Shown here in pieces: positions 18,521 to 26,847 of a stretch of 64,000 nucleotides of DNA; position 1 is the stretch's first letter; each line of letters begins with the position of its first letter. A program made the translations under genes and the position numbers. This DNA is from Natronorubrum thiooxidans. Its GTDB lineage: Archaea > Halobacteriota > Halobacteria > Halobacteriales > Natrialbaceae. The notes below the pieces were generated by a model, which had not been told where the DNA came from, did not search any database, and saw only the letters and a list, made by a program, of their open reading frames with translations. The DNA is taken from NCBI RefSeq assembly GCF_900156475.1, contig NZ_FTNR01000004.1, positions 219,147 through 283,146 of the forward strand, read 5' to 3'.

Positions 18521-19666
18521 TCAGTTTCGTTTGCTGACCGCGATATTGACTGTCTGGACGCGATTGAGCACCGCTTGCGCGAGCTGTCGCCACGCCGGTT
18601 CCTGTCGCGTCTGGACCTCGAGTTCGGTCCGCAACCGTTCGTTTTCGGCCTCGAGCGTGCTGGTCGTCTCCTCGAGAGCCGTCACTCGGTCCTCGAGACG
18701 GGCTCGACGCTCGCGCTGGGCGTGCAGGTCGAGCCGGAGCTTATCGCGTTCGCGCTCGAGCCTGTCGGCACGCTCGGTGAGGCACTCGCGTGCACGTCGA
18801 TCGTCGTCGACGAACGGTTCGGTCGCGTCCGACTCGGGCTCGTCGCGTTCGGGCTCGAGATAGCCGGTTCCGATCGCGTTGACGACGGCACCCGACAGCA
18901 GGATCACTCCGCCGAAGTAGAGCCACGTCAGCAACAGGAGGATGGCCCCGACTGGTCCCGCACCCTCCGAATCGGCGGCAAAACTCACATAGACACGAAA
19001 GAGCGACTGAAGTGCCATCCAGCCGACGGCTGCGAGAACGACGCCGGGGAGGATCTCCCGCCGAGTGGCATCGACGTCAGGGAAGTAGTAGTACATCGGG
19101 TAGAACGCTGCCGTGAGAACGACGACGAGGAGAAGCGACTGCACTACGCCCAGCCCCGGAATCGACGGCAGGAACGCGAACGCGATGCCCGTGGCGGCTG
19201 CCACGACCAGTGCCCCGCCGATCGCACCGAAGACGATCAGCGCATCGCGGAGTTGTTCGACGAACGAGTTCTCCCCAGTTGTGCCGTAGATCTCCGAAAA
19301 CGCCGTATCGAGCCCTCGAAAAATCTTCAGCGAGCCCCACAGGAGCACGACGACCCCGATCAGTGACGAGCCCGCCGTCGCGGGCGAGTCCTCGATAGCG
19401 TCCTCGATCAGCAACTGGCCGCTTTCGGGGAGAAATCCCTCGGTCGTTGCCGTGACTTCGGCCGCAAACGTCTCGTCGCCGACGATCGTGACGAGAAAGA
19501 ACACCAGCACGAGCAACGGCAGTAACGAAATAAACGCCTGATACGCGATACTCGCGGCCATGAACGGGACGTTCTTTTCCTGGATCCCGCTGACGACCGT
19601 CTTTCCGAACGAAACCGCGTCTCGAGCGGCAGTGGACATACGGAAGAAAGCGGAACGAACCGTCAT
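18521..19666 (-). CDS. YihY/BrkB-family membrane protein with C-terminal coiled coil
   Basis: 381 aa. Six hydrophobic helices in the first ~265 residues; the opening MAASIAYQAFISLLPLLVLVFFL and later LLLLTWLYFGGVILLSGAVVNA are hallmarks of the YihY/BrkB family (once thought RNase BN). Residues ~290-365 form an Arg/Glu-rich coiled coil (CLTERADRLERERDKLRLDLHAQ), less usual for the family. ATG at 19666 or, perhaps better, ATG 19639. Function of the family is unresolved; a transport or envelope role is assumed. Confidence 0.88.
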   Translation of the reverse strand: MTVRSAFFRMSTAARDAVSFGKTVVSGIQEKNVPFMAASIAYQAFISLLPLLVLVFFLVTIVGDETFAAEVTATTEGFLPESGQLLIEDAIEDSPATAGSSLIGVVVLLWGSLKIFRGLDTAFSEIYGTTGENSFVEQLRDALIVFGAIGGALVVAAATGIAFAFLPSIPGLGVVQSLLLVVVLTAAFYPMYYYFPDVDATRREILPGVVLAAVGWMALQSLFRVYVSFAADSEGAGPVGAILLLLTWLYFGGVILLSGAVVNAIGTGYLEPERDEPESDATEPFVDDDRRARECLTERADRLERERDKLRLDLHAQRERRARLEDRVTALEETTSTLEAENERLRTELEVQTRQEPAWRQLAQAVLNRVQTVNIAVSKRN

Positions 19667-19704
19667 AGGCCGTCGGCTTGCAGCAACCGTGTCCGTTTCC
19701 GTTT

Positions 19705-21174
19705 TCAGAGCACGATACTCTTCTTGCGCATCATTGCGTGGATGGAGGCGTCGAGCCCCTCGCGACCGATGCCGGAGTCTTTGTTACCACCGAAGGGAAT
19801 GTCGCCGAGACCGTGACTCGGTGCGCCGTTGATCCGGACCGCACCGGCATCGATGCGCTCGGCCATCTGCATCGCGCGCTTGTAGTCGTTCGTGAAGACG
19901 GCCGCGTCGAGTGCGAGGTCGGAGCCGTTGGCGAGCTCAAGCGCCTCGGCCTCGTCTTCGAAGGTGGTGATGGCGGCGATCGGGCCGAACTGCTCTTCGT
20001 CGACGATGCGGGCGTCCTGGGGGACGTTCGCGAGCAGCGTCGGCTCGAAGAACTGGCTGCCGAGTTCGTCCGGGACACCCTCGGGGGCGCGGCGTTCGCC
20101 GCCACGGACGATTTCGGCTCCTTTCTCGACGGCGTCCTCGACGAGTTCCTCGACCCAGTCGGCCTGATCTTCGGAGATAAGCGGGCCGAGCGCGGTGTTC
20201 TCGTCGAAGAGGTCACCGGCTTGCCAGGCGTCCATCTGCCCGTCGATCAGGTTGACGAGGTCGTCGTGGACGTCTTCGTGAGCGAGCACGCGCGAGATGG
20301 CCGAGCAGCGCTGGCCGGCGTACTTGAACGACCCCTTCGCGCAGTTGCCCGCGACGTCGGTGAGATCAGCGTCGTCGAAGACGATCGCTGGGGCGTTGCC
20401 ACCCAGCTCCATGTGGAGGTTGACCATGCCGCTCTCGCGGGCGACGTGTTTGCCAGCGCCCGAGGAGCCAGTCATGGCGATCGCGTTGATGCGGTCGTCA
20501 CCCGACAGCAGGTCTCCGATCTCGCTCGCCTCGCCCGGGACGAAGTTGAACGCCCCGTTCGGGATGCCGTCGACGTCGGCGATGACGTCCGCGAGGATCG
20601 CAGCCGAGATCGGCGTCTTGCTCGCGGGTTTGAGCAGGACGCTGTTGCCGGCGGCGAGTGCAGGGGCAACCTGTAAGGCCGTCGTCGCCAGCGGATAGTT
20701 ATACGGCGTGATACAGAGCACTGCACCGATCGGCTCGTGTTTGACGATCGCCTGCCAGCCCTCGTGGCCCTCGGTCGAGCCTTCGCGATACTCGCCACTA
20801 CTGACGACGGTTCGGGCCTCTTCGGCCGCGCGGTCGAACCGCGTCGCGGCCTGTTCGACCTCGCCGCGGGCCGATGAGATCGGTTTGCCAGCCTCGCGGA
20901 CGATGACCTCTGCGAGTTCCTCTTCACGTTCACGAAGCCCTTCGGCGATCGTCTCACACCACCGCGCGCGCTCGACGACCGTCGTCTCCCGCAGTTCGGG
21001 TTTGATTTCGTGGGCCGCCTCGAGTGCGGCGTGTGCCGTTGCTGGGTCCGTGGCGGCGACCTGTGCGAAGCTGCCACCGTCGGCGAGATCTGAGACCGAG
21101 ATGACGCTCTCGGTTTCGAGCCACTCCCCGTCGACGTAGATCCGCTCTCTCCGCTGTGCGACTCTCGTTGCCAT
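19705..21174 (-). CDS. Aldehyde dehydrogenase, GAPN-like
   Basis: 489 aa, full-length ALDH. Seen: PYNYPLATTALQVAPALAAGN near residue 150 (NAD(P) fold), MTGSSGAGKHVA near 230, general base in MELGGNAPAIV (~255), catalytic Cys in YAGQRCSAISRV (~290) and PFGGNKDSGIGREG near the end. The pattern is closest to archaeal non-phosphorylating glyceraldehyde-3-phosphate or lactaldehyde dehydrogenases. Start ATG 21174; the earlier in-frame ATG at 21195 adds EVQGVR only. Divergent from dpsA across a 206-base region. Confidence 0.88.
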   Translation of the reverse strand: MATRVAQRRERIYVDGEWLETESVISVSDLADGGSFAQVAATDPATAHAALEAAHEIKPELRETTVVERARWCETIAEGLREREEELAEVIVREAGKPISSARGEVEQAATRFDRAAEEARTVVSSGEYREGSTEGHEGWQAIVKHEPIGAVLCITPYNYPLATTALQVAPALAAGNSVLLKPASKTPISAAILADVIADVDGIPNGAFNFVPGEASEIGDLLSGDDRINAIAMTGSSGAGKHVARESGMVNLHMELGGNAPAIVFDDADLTDVAGNCAKGSFKYAGQRCSAISRVLAHEDVHDDLVNLIDGQMDAWQAGDLFDENTALGPLISEDQADWVEELVEDAVEKGAEIVRGGERRAPEGVPDELGSQFFEPTLLANVPQDARIVDEEQFGPIAAITTFEDEAEALELANGSDLALDAAVFTNDYKRAMQMAERIDAGAVRINGAPSHGLGDIPFGGNKDSGIGREGLDASIHAMMRKKSIVL

Positions 21175-21268
21175 ACGAACTCCTTGAACCTCCACCCTAA
21201 AAATGTTTACTCATACTTGAAAAAATACAATCGCGGTGTAACGTAGTACGCACTATTTCGCGCACGTT

Positions 21269-21321
21269 CTATATACGGAAATCTATCAGCAGCATTCAAG
21301 AACAATAGTTTCTGTATATAG
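21269..21321. promoter_or_regulatory. Inverted repeat upstream of dpsA
   Basis: Arms CTATATACGGAAA (21269-21281) and TTTCTGTATATAG (21309-21321), 12 of 13 complementary, 27 bases apart, between the divergent aldehyde dehydrogenase and dpsA genes. Likely an operator or paired promoter element. Confidence 0.5.
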
Positions 21322-21346
21322 AAAAAATATTCCGTCATGGGTAATC

Positions 21347-21352
21347 TTTAAG
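21347..21352 (+). promoter_or_regulatory. TATA box of dpsA
   Basis: TTTAAG in aatctttaagtgg, 31 bases before the dpsA ATG; the transcript should start at or a few bases before the start codon. Confidence 0.6.
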
Positions 21353-21380
21353 TGGAATGCGCGTGTACCTGTGTAATACG

Positions 21381-21926
21381 ATGAGCACCCAGAAGACCGT
21401 CCGTCAGCAGGCCGACACCGTCGAAGAAAACGAGCTTCGTCTCGAGCAAGACAAAGCCGAACAGCTCGTCGATGCGCTGAATACGGAGTTGGCAAACGCG
21501 TATGTGCTGTATCACCAGCTCAAAAAGCACCACTGGGTCGTCGAGGGTGCGGAGTTCCTACCGGTCCACGAGTTCCTCGAAGAGGCCTATGAACACGTCG
21601 AGGACGGCGCAGACGTCATCGCCGAGCGCGCACAGGCCCTCGGCGGCGTCCCCGTCTCCGGTCCGACCGCCCAGGAGCGACGGGCGACCGTCGAGTTCGA
21701 GGGTGAGGACGTCTACGACGTCCGCACGATGTTGGAAAACGATCTCGAAATGTACGGCGATATCATCGAATCGATGCGCAACAGCATCGAACTCGCCGAA
21801 AACCTCGGCGACTACGCCACCACCGAGATCCTCCGTGAAATCCTCGTCACGCTCGAGGAAGACGGCCACCACTTCGAGCACTACCTCGAGGACGACACGC
21901 TGGTGCTCGAAGAAGCAACGAAATAA
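21381..21926 (+). CDS. dpsA: DNA-protecting ferritin-like protein DpsA
   Basis: 181 aa. Dps-type ferroxidase residues are visible in HQLKKHHWVVEGAEFLPVHEFLEEAYEHVEDGADVIAERA (about 45-85), the inter-subunit iron site, and the late helix DGHHFEHYLED. The protein stores iron as oxide and protects DNA from hydroxyl radicals. ATG 21381 fits both homologue length and the TATA spacing; an upstream in-frame ATG would lie inside the promoter. Downstream comes an iron-box-controlled small gene, so this stretch may be an iron-stress region. Confidence 0.96.
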   Translation: MSTQKTVRQQADTVEENELRLEQDKAEQLVDALNTELANAYVLYHQLKKHHWVVEGAEFLPVHEFLEEAYEHVEDGADVIAERAQALGGVPVSGPTAQERRATVEFEGEDVYDVRTMLENDLEMYGDIIESMRNSIELAENLGDYATTEILREILVTLEEDGHHFEHYLEDDTLVLEEATK

Positions 21927-22113
21927 CAGGTCGGACGGCGACGGTAACGGTCGAGGTTCCATTTTCAGCCGGTCGAACACGAGATGTCACCAGCCCGTCA
22001 GCCCGTTCTTTGACGAGCGTCGCGATCAGACGACGGAGCCACACCGGTCGCTGAATGCGGTCACAGCATGAAACGTGATCAGCGGACCACCAGCCCTCGA
22101 TCGATGTGTTTGT

Positions 22114-22281
22114 TCAGGGCTCGAGATCGACAGTAAAATCCGTCGCGATCCAGCCGTCGGTGTTGTCGCGTTCGGTAAAAACCATTTTGCCGGGGCGGGT
22201 CTCGTGGCTAGTCACGATTACTGCCGACTCTTCCGGTTTCTCGTTGGGTTCAGCGTCTTCCCGTCGGGCAGGCACGTCCAT
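22114..22281 (-). CDS. 55-aa haloarchaeal protein (DUF7331-like)
   Basis: Too short for usual cut-offs. ATG at 22281, TGA at 22114. Starts MDVPARREDAEPNEKPEES and ends with GWIATDFTVDLEP. The layout, a charged leader then VIVTSHETRPGKMVFTERDN and a W-x-x-T/S-D close, matches the small haloarchaeal DUF7331 proteins as I remember them. A TATA-like TTTTTAGA (22307-22314) sits ~29 bases ahead, giving a leaderless mRNA, and an iron-box palindrome lies between the two. Function unknown; regulation suggests a part in iron homeostasis. Confidence 0.75.
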   Translation of the reverse strand: MDVPARREDAEPNEKPEESAVIVTSHETRPGKMVFTERDNTDGWIATDFTVDLEP

Positions 22282-22290
22282 TACGTGGAC

Positions 22291-22304
22291 TTAGGCGAGC
22301 CTAA
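22291..22304. promoter_or_regulatory. Iron-box palindrome (DtxR-family operator)
   Basis: TTAGGC-GA-GCCTAA, perfect six-base arms. It resembles the TTAGG-type operators of haloarchaeal DtxR-family iron regulators. It lies over the start region of the leaderless 55-aa gene, where bound protein would block transcription. A half site GCCTAA is at 22325-22330, next to the TATA (GTTTATA, 22331-22337) of the rightward macrodomain gene. Confidence 0.75.
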
Positions 22305-22395
22305 ATCTAAAAAGGTTTTGGTCGGCCTAAGTTTATACCATCCCCACGCGTCCCCGTGGCACACTTTCAACTCCGTCGCGCTCGTTACCTCGAGT

Positions 22396-22908
22396 ATGGA
22401 GTTCGACGTCGTTCAGGGCGATATCGCCGCACAGTCCGCCGACGCGCTCGTCAACGCTGCCGGGACGAGTCTCCGGATGGGCTCTGGCGTCGCCGGCGCG
22501 CTCCGACGTGGCGCGGGCGCGGAGCTCAACGAGGAAGCCATGTCGAAGGGGCCGGTCGACCTCGGCGCGGTCGCGGTCACCGACGCCTACGATCTCGACG
22601 CCGACTACGTCATCCACGCCGCCGCGATGCCCCACTACGGTGATGGGCAGGCAACTGCCGAGAGTATCCGTGAGGCGACGCGGAACTCGCTCGAGACGGC
22701 CGACGATCTCGGCTGCCGATCGCTCGTGATCCCGGCGCTTGGCTGCGGTGTCGCCGGTTTCGACCTCGCCAGCGGTGCCGAGATCATCGGCGAGGAAATC
22801 AGCGCGTACGAACCGGCGTCGCTCGAGGACGTCCGGTTTATTACTTATACTGACGAGGAGTACGAGACGATTCGTTCGGCGATCGATGGGAATCACAGTC
22901 GAGACTAA
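22396..22908 (+). CDS. Macrodomain ADP-ribose-binding protein
   Basis: 170 aa, one macrodomain. Seen: VVQGDIAAQSADALVNAAGTSLRMGSGVAGAL (ligand loop NAAxxxLxxGxGVAGA), YVIHAAAMPHYGDG, and IPALGCGVAGFDL, the phosphate loop. Macrodomains bind or remove ADP-ribose or hydrolyse its derivatives. ATG 22396 opens the fold directly. Its promoter abuts that of the iron-box gene on the other strand. Confidence 0.92.
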   Translation: MEFDVVQGDIAAQSADALVNAAGTSLRMGSGVAGALRRGAGAELNEEAMSKGPVDLGAVAVTDAYDLDADYVIHAAAMPHYGDGQATAESIREATRNSLETADDLGCRSLVIPALGCGVAGFDLASGAEIIGEEISAYEPASLEDVRFITYTDEEYETIRSAIDGNHSRD

Positions 22909-23063
22909 ACGAAGCGCGTGATTCGATTCGAGACCGACCGTCGACAACCGCTCTGCCCCCGTCGCTTACGGCGTGGCGGGAACTGGGTACTCGTTTCTAT
23001 ACATTGAGAATTGCTACCAGCTTTACTATGGTCTGTCTCCCATCAGTAAGTGGGTGAACGATA

Positions 23064-23486
23064 ATGTACGATACGATCCTTATCCCGACCGATGGAAGCG
23101 AACAGGCCGCTCGTGGCGTCGAGCAGGGTCTAAACCTCGCCACACAGTACGACGCAACGGTCGTGTGTCTCTACGTTGTCGACGAACGTCGCCACGGGCG
23201 ACCGCCGGCGCTCGGGAGCGTCGAGGCCGAACACGAAAAAGTCGAGGATGAGGCCACCGAGATGCTCGCAGAGATCGAAGCACGTGCCCAGGACCTCGGA
23301 CTCGAGGTCGACTGCGAGTGCTGTCGAGGGCTTCCGTGGGAAGAGATCATCACCCACGCTCAGCAGCACGATGCCGACCTGATCGTGATGGGGCGTCGAG
23401 GAGCGACCAACGATCGGGGAACACCGCTGGGAAGCGTCACCGAGCGAGTGATACGGCTCACCGAGATTCCCGTCCAGGCAGTCTGA
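23064..23486 (+). CDS. Universal stress protein
   Basis: 140 aa UspA fold. ILIPTDGSEQAARGVEQGLNLA at the start and MGRRGATNDRGTPLGSVTERV near the end supply the ATP-binding G-x2-G-x9-G-S loop, here with a slightly longer spacer. Two adjacent Cys (ECCRG, about 93) are unusual. Stands alone before tRNA-Trp, on the opposite strand. Confidence 0.92.
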   Translation: MYDTILIPTDGSEQAARGVEQGLNLATQYDATVVCLYVVDERRHGRPPALGSVEAEHEKVEDEATEMLAEIEARAQDLGLEVDCECCRGLPWEEIITHAQQHDADLIVMGRRGATNDRGTPLGSVTERVIRLTEIPVQAV

Positions 23487-23576
23487 CGGTATCGCGATCA
23501 GGGGTTCAACTCAAACGCTGATATCTTCGCCTGAACGACAGCGAACTCGCTCACGAAGTTGTTCGCGGTGAGGAAA

Positions 23577-23751
23577 TGGGGTCGGAGGGATTTGAACCCC
23601 CGATCGACTGATATCTCCGGTGCGCCTCGGAACTCCAGAGGGTCATCACACGGACACTGATCAGGTGTCCGATCAGTATATCAGTCTGGAGTGTCGTCCC
23701 GGGCGCGTTGCCTCTGGAGTCAGTCGCCATCCCTGGCTTGGCCACGACCCC
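23577..23751 (-). tRNA. tRNA-Trp (CCA anticodon), intron-containing
   Basis: Minus strand. Acceptor arms GGGGTCG (5') and CGACCCC (3') with discriminator A. 5' exon 23714-23751 ends CTGACTCCAG; 3' exon 23577-23612 starts ATCAGTCG. Joined, the anticodon stem-loop is ACTGA-CTCCAGA-TCAGT. The junction forms a bulge-helix-bulge (CTCC/GGAG helix between AGA and ATA bulges), the archaeal splicing endonuclease target. The T-arm and CCA-less end are normal. Confidence 0.95.
23613..23713 (-). ncRNA. tRNA-Trp intron acting as box C/D guide RNA
   Basis: 101-nt intron. A box C' motif GTGATGA (23643-23649) is followed by CCTCTGGAGT (23632-23641), complementary to the anticodon side of exon 1, then a D-like CCGA (23627-23630); the base five from it faces C34. 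A second segment GACTGATAT (23678-23686) before a CTGA box (23673-23676) pairs with exon 2, and the fifth base faces U39. This agrees with the known haloarchaeal tRNA-Trp intron, which guides 2'-O-methylation of these two bases. Confidence 0.85.
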
Positions 23752-23803
23752 TCGTCATCCAGTTGGGGGATGTTACCTAAAGTGGTTTCGATTCGGAACC
23801 GCG

Positions 23804-24706
23804 TTACAGCCACGGGGCGCGGCCCTCGGTATCCGTCGAATCGTCGCCCGGATACGTCCCCTCGTCGGGTTCGTCAACTGGCTCGAGGTCCACATCGTCG
23901 AGTTCCGGCTCCCCGTCGCCGCCGTCTGCTACCGGTCCACTGTCGTCTTCGGGGGTGTCGTCCGACGGACTCGAGTCGCGCTCGAGTGGCAGATCGATCG
24001 CGAAGACGGCGGCGACGACCAGCGCTGCGAGGGGGGCCTGCCCGAAGGCCATCCCGAGCATCGAGAGCGGGAGCAAGCCGAGCGCGACGGCGCTGCCGAA
24101 GCGGAAGCGGTCAATGTCCATGTATTCGCGCAGGTACGGCCCACCGAGGGCTATCGAAAGCGCGAAGCCGACGCCGACGCCCGCGGCGAGGACGGCGTTG
24201 GCAACGAGTGCGGGGTCGTCCATCACGACGATGGATGCGCCGTTAGGGTCGAAACTCGCGACGAGTCCAAGCCCGATGATGACGACGGGGTTTGGCAGAT
24301 ACTCGCCGATCGTCGCGCTGGCGGTTTTGGCCGCGATGGCGAGGATGACTAGTGCCGCGAATCGCGTGATGATGACGTTATCGAGGACGCTGCCGATCGC
24401 CGGCGCGAGAGCGGCCTGGACGGCCGCAAGCAGTATCAACGGGATGCCGACCACCAGGACGATCGCCGTCTGTTCACGCGGCGTACCGGTCATATCCGCG
24501 AGGATCACCGCAACGGTGGCGCTACCACCGAAGATCAACAGCCCGACCTGGATCGCGCCAAGTGGATCGTCCAACGCGCCCGCGAGGATCAACGCCGGAA
24601 AGACGCCGTCGATCAGCGGCAGCATCATCACCAGCGCCAACAACCGCGCGTCACCACCGACTACCCGCTCGAGACGGAGGGCAACCGGGTGTCGTGACGT
24701 ACTCAT
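23804..24706 (-). CDS. Haloarchaeal membrane protein (DUF5794-like)
   Basis: 300 aa with seven or so hydrophobic helices between residues 20 and 225 (ALVMMLPLIDGVFPALILAGAL; VGLLIFGGSATVAVILADM; PNPVVIIGLGLVASFDPNG) and a ~70-residue acidic cytoplasmic tail ending in EGRAPWL. The length and opening helix agree with the DUF5794 family as I recall it; no transport motif is seen. Single gene, next to tRNA-Trp. Confidence 0.82.
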   Translation of the reverse strand: MSTSRHPVALRLERVVGGDARLLALVMMLPLIDGVFPALILAGALDDPLGAIQVGLLIFGGSATVAVILADMTGTPREQTAIVLVVGIPLILLAAVQAALAPAIGSVLDNVIITRFAALVILAIAAKTASATIGEYLPNPVVIIGLGLVASFDPNGASIVVMDDPALVANAVLAAGVGVGFALSIALGGPYLREYMDIDRFRFGSAVALGLLPLSMLGMAFGQAPLAALVVAAVFAIDLPLERDSSPSDDTPEDDSGPVADGGDGEPELDDVDLEPVDEPDEGTYPGDDSTDTEGRAPWL

Positions 24707-25181
24707 CGGTCAGGGCCGATGGCCATGACCCGAGGCCGGTGGGTAATAGGGTGGACGATCCCGAAGGGAGTGGTGGGTGAGCCACCAGTTCGTCCGATTG
24801 CGACCTCGTGCTGTGAGTTTTGTATGCTGATTCCCGAATGTAAATTTGGAGGCGGAGTGACGGCTCATCCGACCACCGGTTCGGGATTCACTGGAACTCA
24901 CAGCGTACATACCCAGATAATACACCGGAGTGTCAATAAACGTTGTGTGGGAAACCGTTGCACAACTCGTCGTGTTTTCGGCACTGACGCCCATATCTGC
25001 GAGTAAATGTACGGGCTTGCGATCGAATACCAGCGTTTTGATCGGCTCCTGGTAGACAATCGTCTTCTTTTGAAACTGTTGATGAGCACTCACGAACCGG
25101 GAGAGTGCCACCGAACTCGAGCGGTCGAGACCCAGCTACTGCTGTCGAACGTGTGAGGACGCTGAACACGCCGAATCGGCC
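24707..25181. other. Stretch without a convincing gene
   Basis: About 475 bases. GC drops below the neighbourhood around 24820-25100. Open frames exist on the minus strand (for example 24710-25111) but they have irregular composition, no family motif and non-haloarchaeal codon third positions. It may be a decayed insertion or an untranslated region ahead of guaB. Nothing can be identified. Confidence 0.5.
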
Positions 25182-25220
25182 GTTGACGGCCGCGTCAACC
25201 GTTGACACCCAAATATATCT
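25182..25220 (+). promoter_or_regulatory. guaB promoter with inverted-repeat operator
   Basis: GTTGACG (25182-25188) and CGTCAAC (25193-25199) are perfect inverted arms four bases apart, followed by a third GTTGAC (25201-25206) and then the TATA-like AAATATATCT (25211-25220), 37 bases ahead of the guaB ATG. The position just upstream of TATA suits an activator or BRE-overlapping regulator. Confidence 0.5.
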
Positions 25221-25256
25221 CGCAACGCTTTTTGCCCACGGGTTCGGACGGTTTAC

Positions 25257-26759
25257 ATGGCGAACGACGTTCCCGAAGAGGGACAATATTCTTCGAAACT
25301 GGCAGTACCGGAAGCGCTAACGTTCGACGACGTGCTCCTTCGCCCGAAGGAGAGTCGCGTCGAACCGGACGATGCTGATCTCACCTCGCAGGTCTCGAAA
25401 AACGTCGAGGTCTCCGTCCCGATCCTTTCGGCGGCGATGGACACCGTCACCGAAAGCGGGATGGCGATCGCGATGGCCCGCCACGGCGGCCTCGGCGTGC
25501 TCCACCGCAACATGAACGTCGACGAGATGGTCGAGGAGATCGAACGCGTCAAAAGCGCCGACGAGCTCATTATTCCCCTCGACTCGGTCGTCACCGTCGC
25601 CCCCGAGATGAGTGTCCGCGAGGCAGACGAACGGATGGCCCGCAACGGCGTGGGTGGCGCACCGGTCGTCAACACCCGTGGTGAAGTGCTCGGGATCATC
25701 TCGAGTACCGACATCCGGCCCCACCTCGAGGTCAACGAAGACGACCCGGTCACTGCGGCGATGACCGACGAAGTCATTACGGCACCCGAGGAGATCGACC
25801 CTCGCGATGCGTTCGAACTGATGTACGAGCACAAGATCGAGCGCGTCCCGGTCGTCGACGACGAGAACCTCCTCGTCGGCCTCGTGACGATGCAGGGCAT
25901 CCTCCAGCGCCGGGAGTACAAAGAAGCCGTCCGCGACGAGGACGGCCGGCTCCGCTGTGGGGTCGCTGTCAGCCCCTTCGAGCAAGACCGCGCGGAGGCC
26001 GCCGACGAGGCCGGCGCTGATGTGCTGTTTATCGACACCGCCCACGCGCACAACCTGAACGTCATCGACGGCGCTCGAGAAATCAAAGAATCCGTCGACG
26101 CCGACGTCGTGGTCGGCAACGTCGGGACCCGCGAGGCGGCTGCCGATCTAGTCGACTTCGCGGATGGGATCAAGGTCGGTATCGGTCCGGGTTCGATCTG
26201 TACGACGCGTGTCGTCTCCGGTGCCGGCATGCCCCAGATCACCGCCGTCACACAGGTCGCGGACGTGGCGAGCGAACACGACGTGCCCGTGATCGCCGAC
26301 GGCGGCATCCGCTACTCCGGCGATGCGATCAAAGCGGTTGCCGCCGGCGCGGACGCGGTCATGCTCGGTTCCTACTTCGCTGGCACCGACGAGGCCCCCG
26401 GCCGCGTCGTCACGATGAACGGCAAGAAGTACAAGCAGTACCGCGGCATGGGAAGCGTCGGCGCGATGAAATCCGGCGACAGCGACCGATATCTCAAGGA
26501 CGAACCCAACGAGGACGACGAGTACGTCCCGGAGGGTGTCGAGGCCGCAACGCCGTACAAGGGGACACTCAAATCCGAACTCCACCAGCTCGCTGGCGGG
26601 ATGCAGTCGGGCATGGGCTACGTCGGTGCCGAGACGATCCCGGCGTTCAAAGAGCGATCTGAGTTCGTCCGCATCTCCTCGGCCGGCCAGGCTGAGAGCC
26701 ACGCCCACGACGTCGTTATCACCGACGAAGCGCCGAACTACTCGCCCGACAACAGCTAA
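25257..26759 (+). CDS. guaB: IMP dehydrogenase
   Basis: 500 aa. Oxidises IMP to XMP, the committed step to GMP. Seen: [10 protein letters not shown] near the start, two CBS domains (~95-215), NVGTREAA and [18 protein letters not shown] (~305-322) with the catalytic Cys, and the mobile flap around [16 protein letters not shown]. Full length; ATG 25257. The stop is nine bases before hairpin element B. Confidence 0.97.
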   Translation: MANDVPEEGQYSSKLAVPEALTFDDVLLRPKESRVEPDDADLTSQVSKNVEVSVPILSAAMDTVTESGMAIAMARHGGLGVLHRNMNVDEMVEEIERVKSADELIIPLDSVVTVAPEMSVREADERMARNGVGGAPVVNTRGEVLGIISSTDIRPHLEVNEDDPVTAAMTDEVITAPEEIDPRDAFELMYEHKIERVPVVDDENLLVGLVTMQGILQRREYKEAVRDEDGRLRCGVAVSPFEQDRAEAADEAGADVLFIDTAHAHNLNVIDGAREIKESVDADVVVGNVGTREAAADLVDFADGIKVGIGPGSICTTRVVSGAGMPQITAVTQVADVASEHDVPVIADGGIRYSGDAIKAVAAGADAVMLGSYFAGTDEAPGRVVTMNGKKYKQYRGMGSVGAMKSGDSDRYLKDEPNEDDEYVPEGVEAATPYKGTLKSELHQLAGGMQSGMGYVGAETIPAFKERSEFVRISSAGQAESHAHDVVITDEAPNYSPDNS

Positions 26760-26768
26760 ACGATTCAT

Positions 26769-26846
26769 ACGGACTGCTGTCGTCACTGACCGCCGATCAC
26801 CGACCCCGTCTCTGGTGATCGGCGGTAACTCGTTACAGCAGACCGT
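26769..26846 (-). repeat. 3'-end hairpin element, copy B
   Basis: 78 bp, inverted relative to copy A. Outer arms at 26769-26780 and 26835-26846, inner arms at 26789-26801 and 26814-26826 (GGTGATCGGCGGT). It fills the gap between the convergent guaB and acyl-CoA synthetase stops, nine and one bases away. Confidence 0.9.
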
Positions 26847-26847
26847 A

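Noticed and set aside
22075..22395. N-terminal extension of the macrodomain gene
   Set aside because: It would run through the opposite-strand 55-aa gene, the iron box and two TATA elements; ATG 22396 opens the domain.
24710..25111. Minus-strand frame of 133 aa
   Set aside because: Codon third positions and amino-acid make-up unlike the genome, no motif; not conserved-looking.
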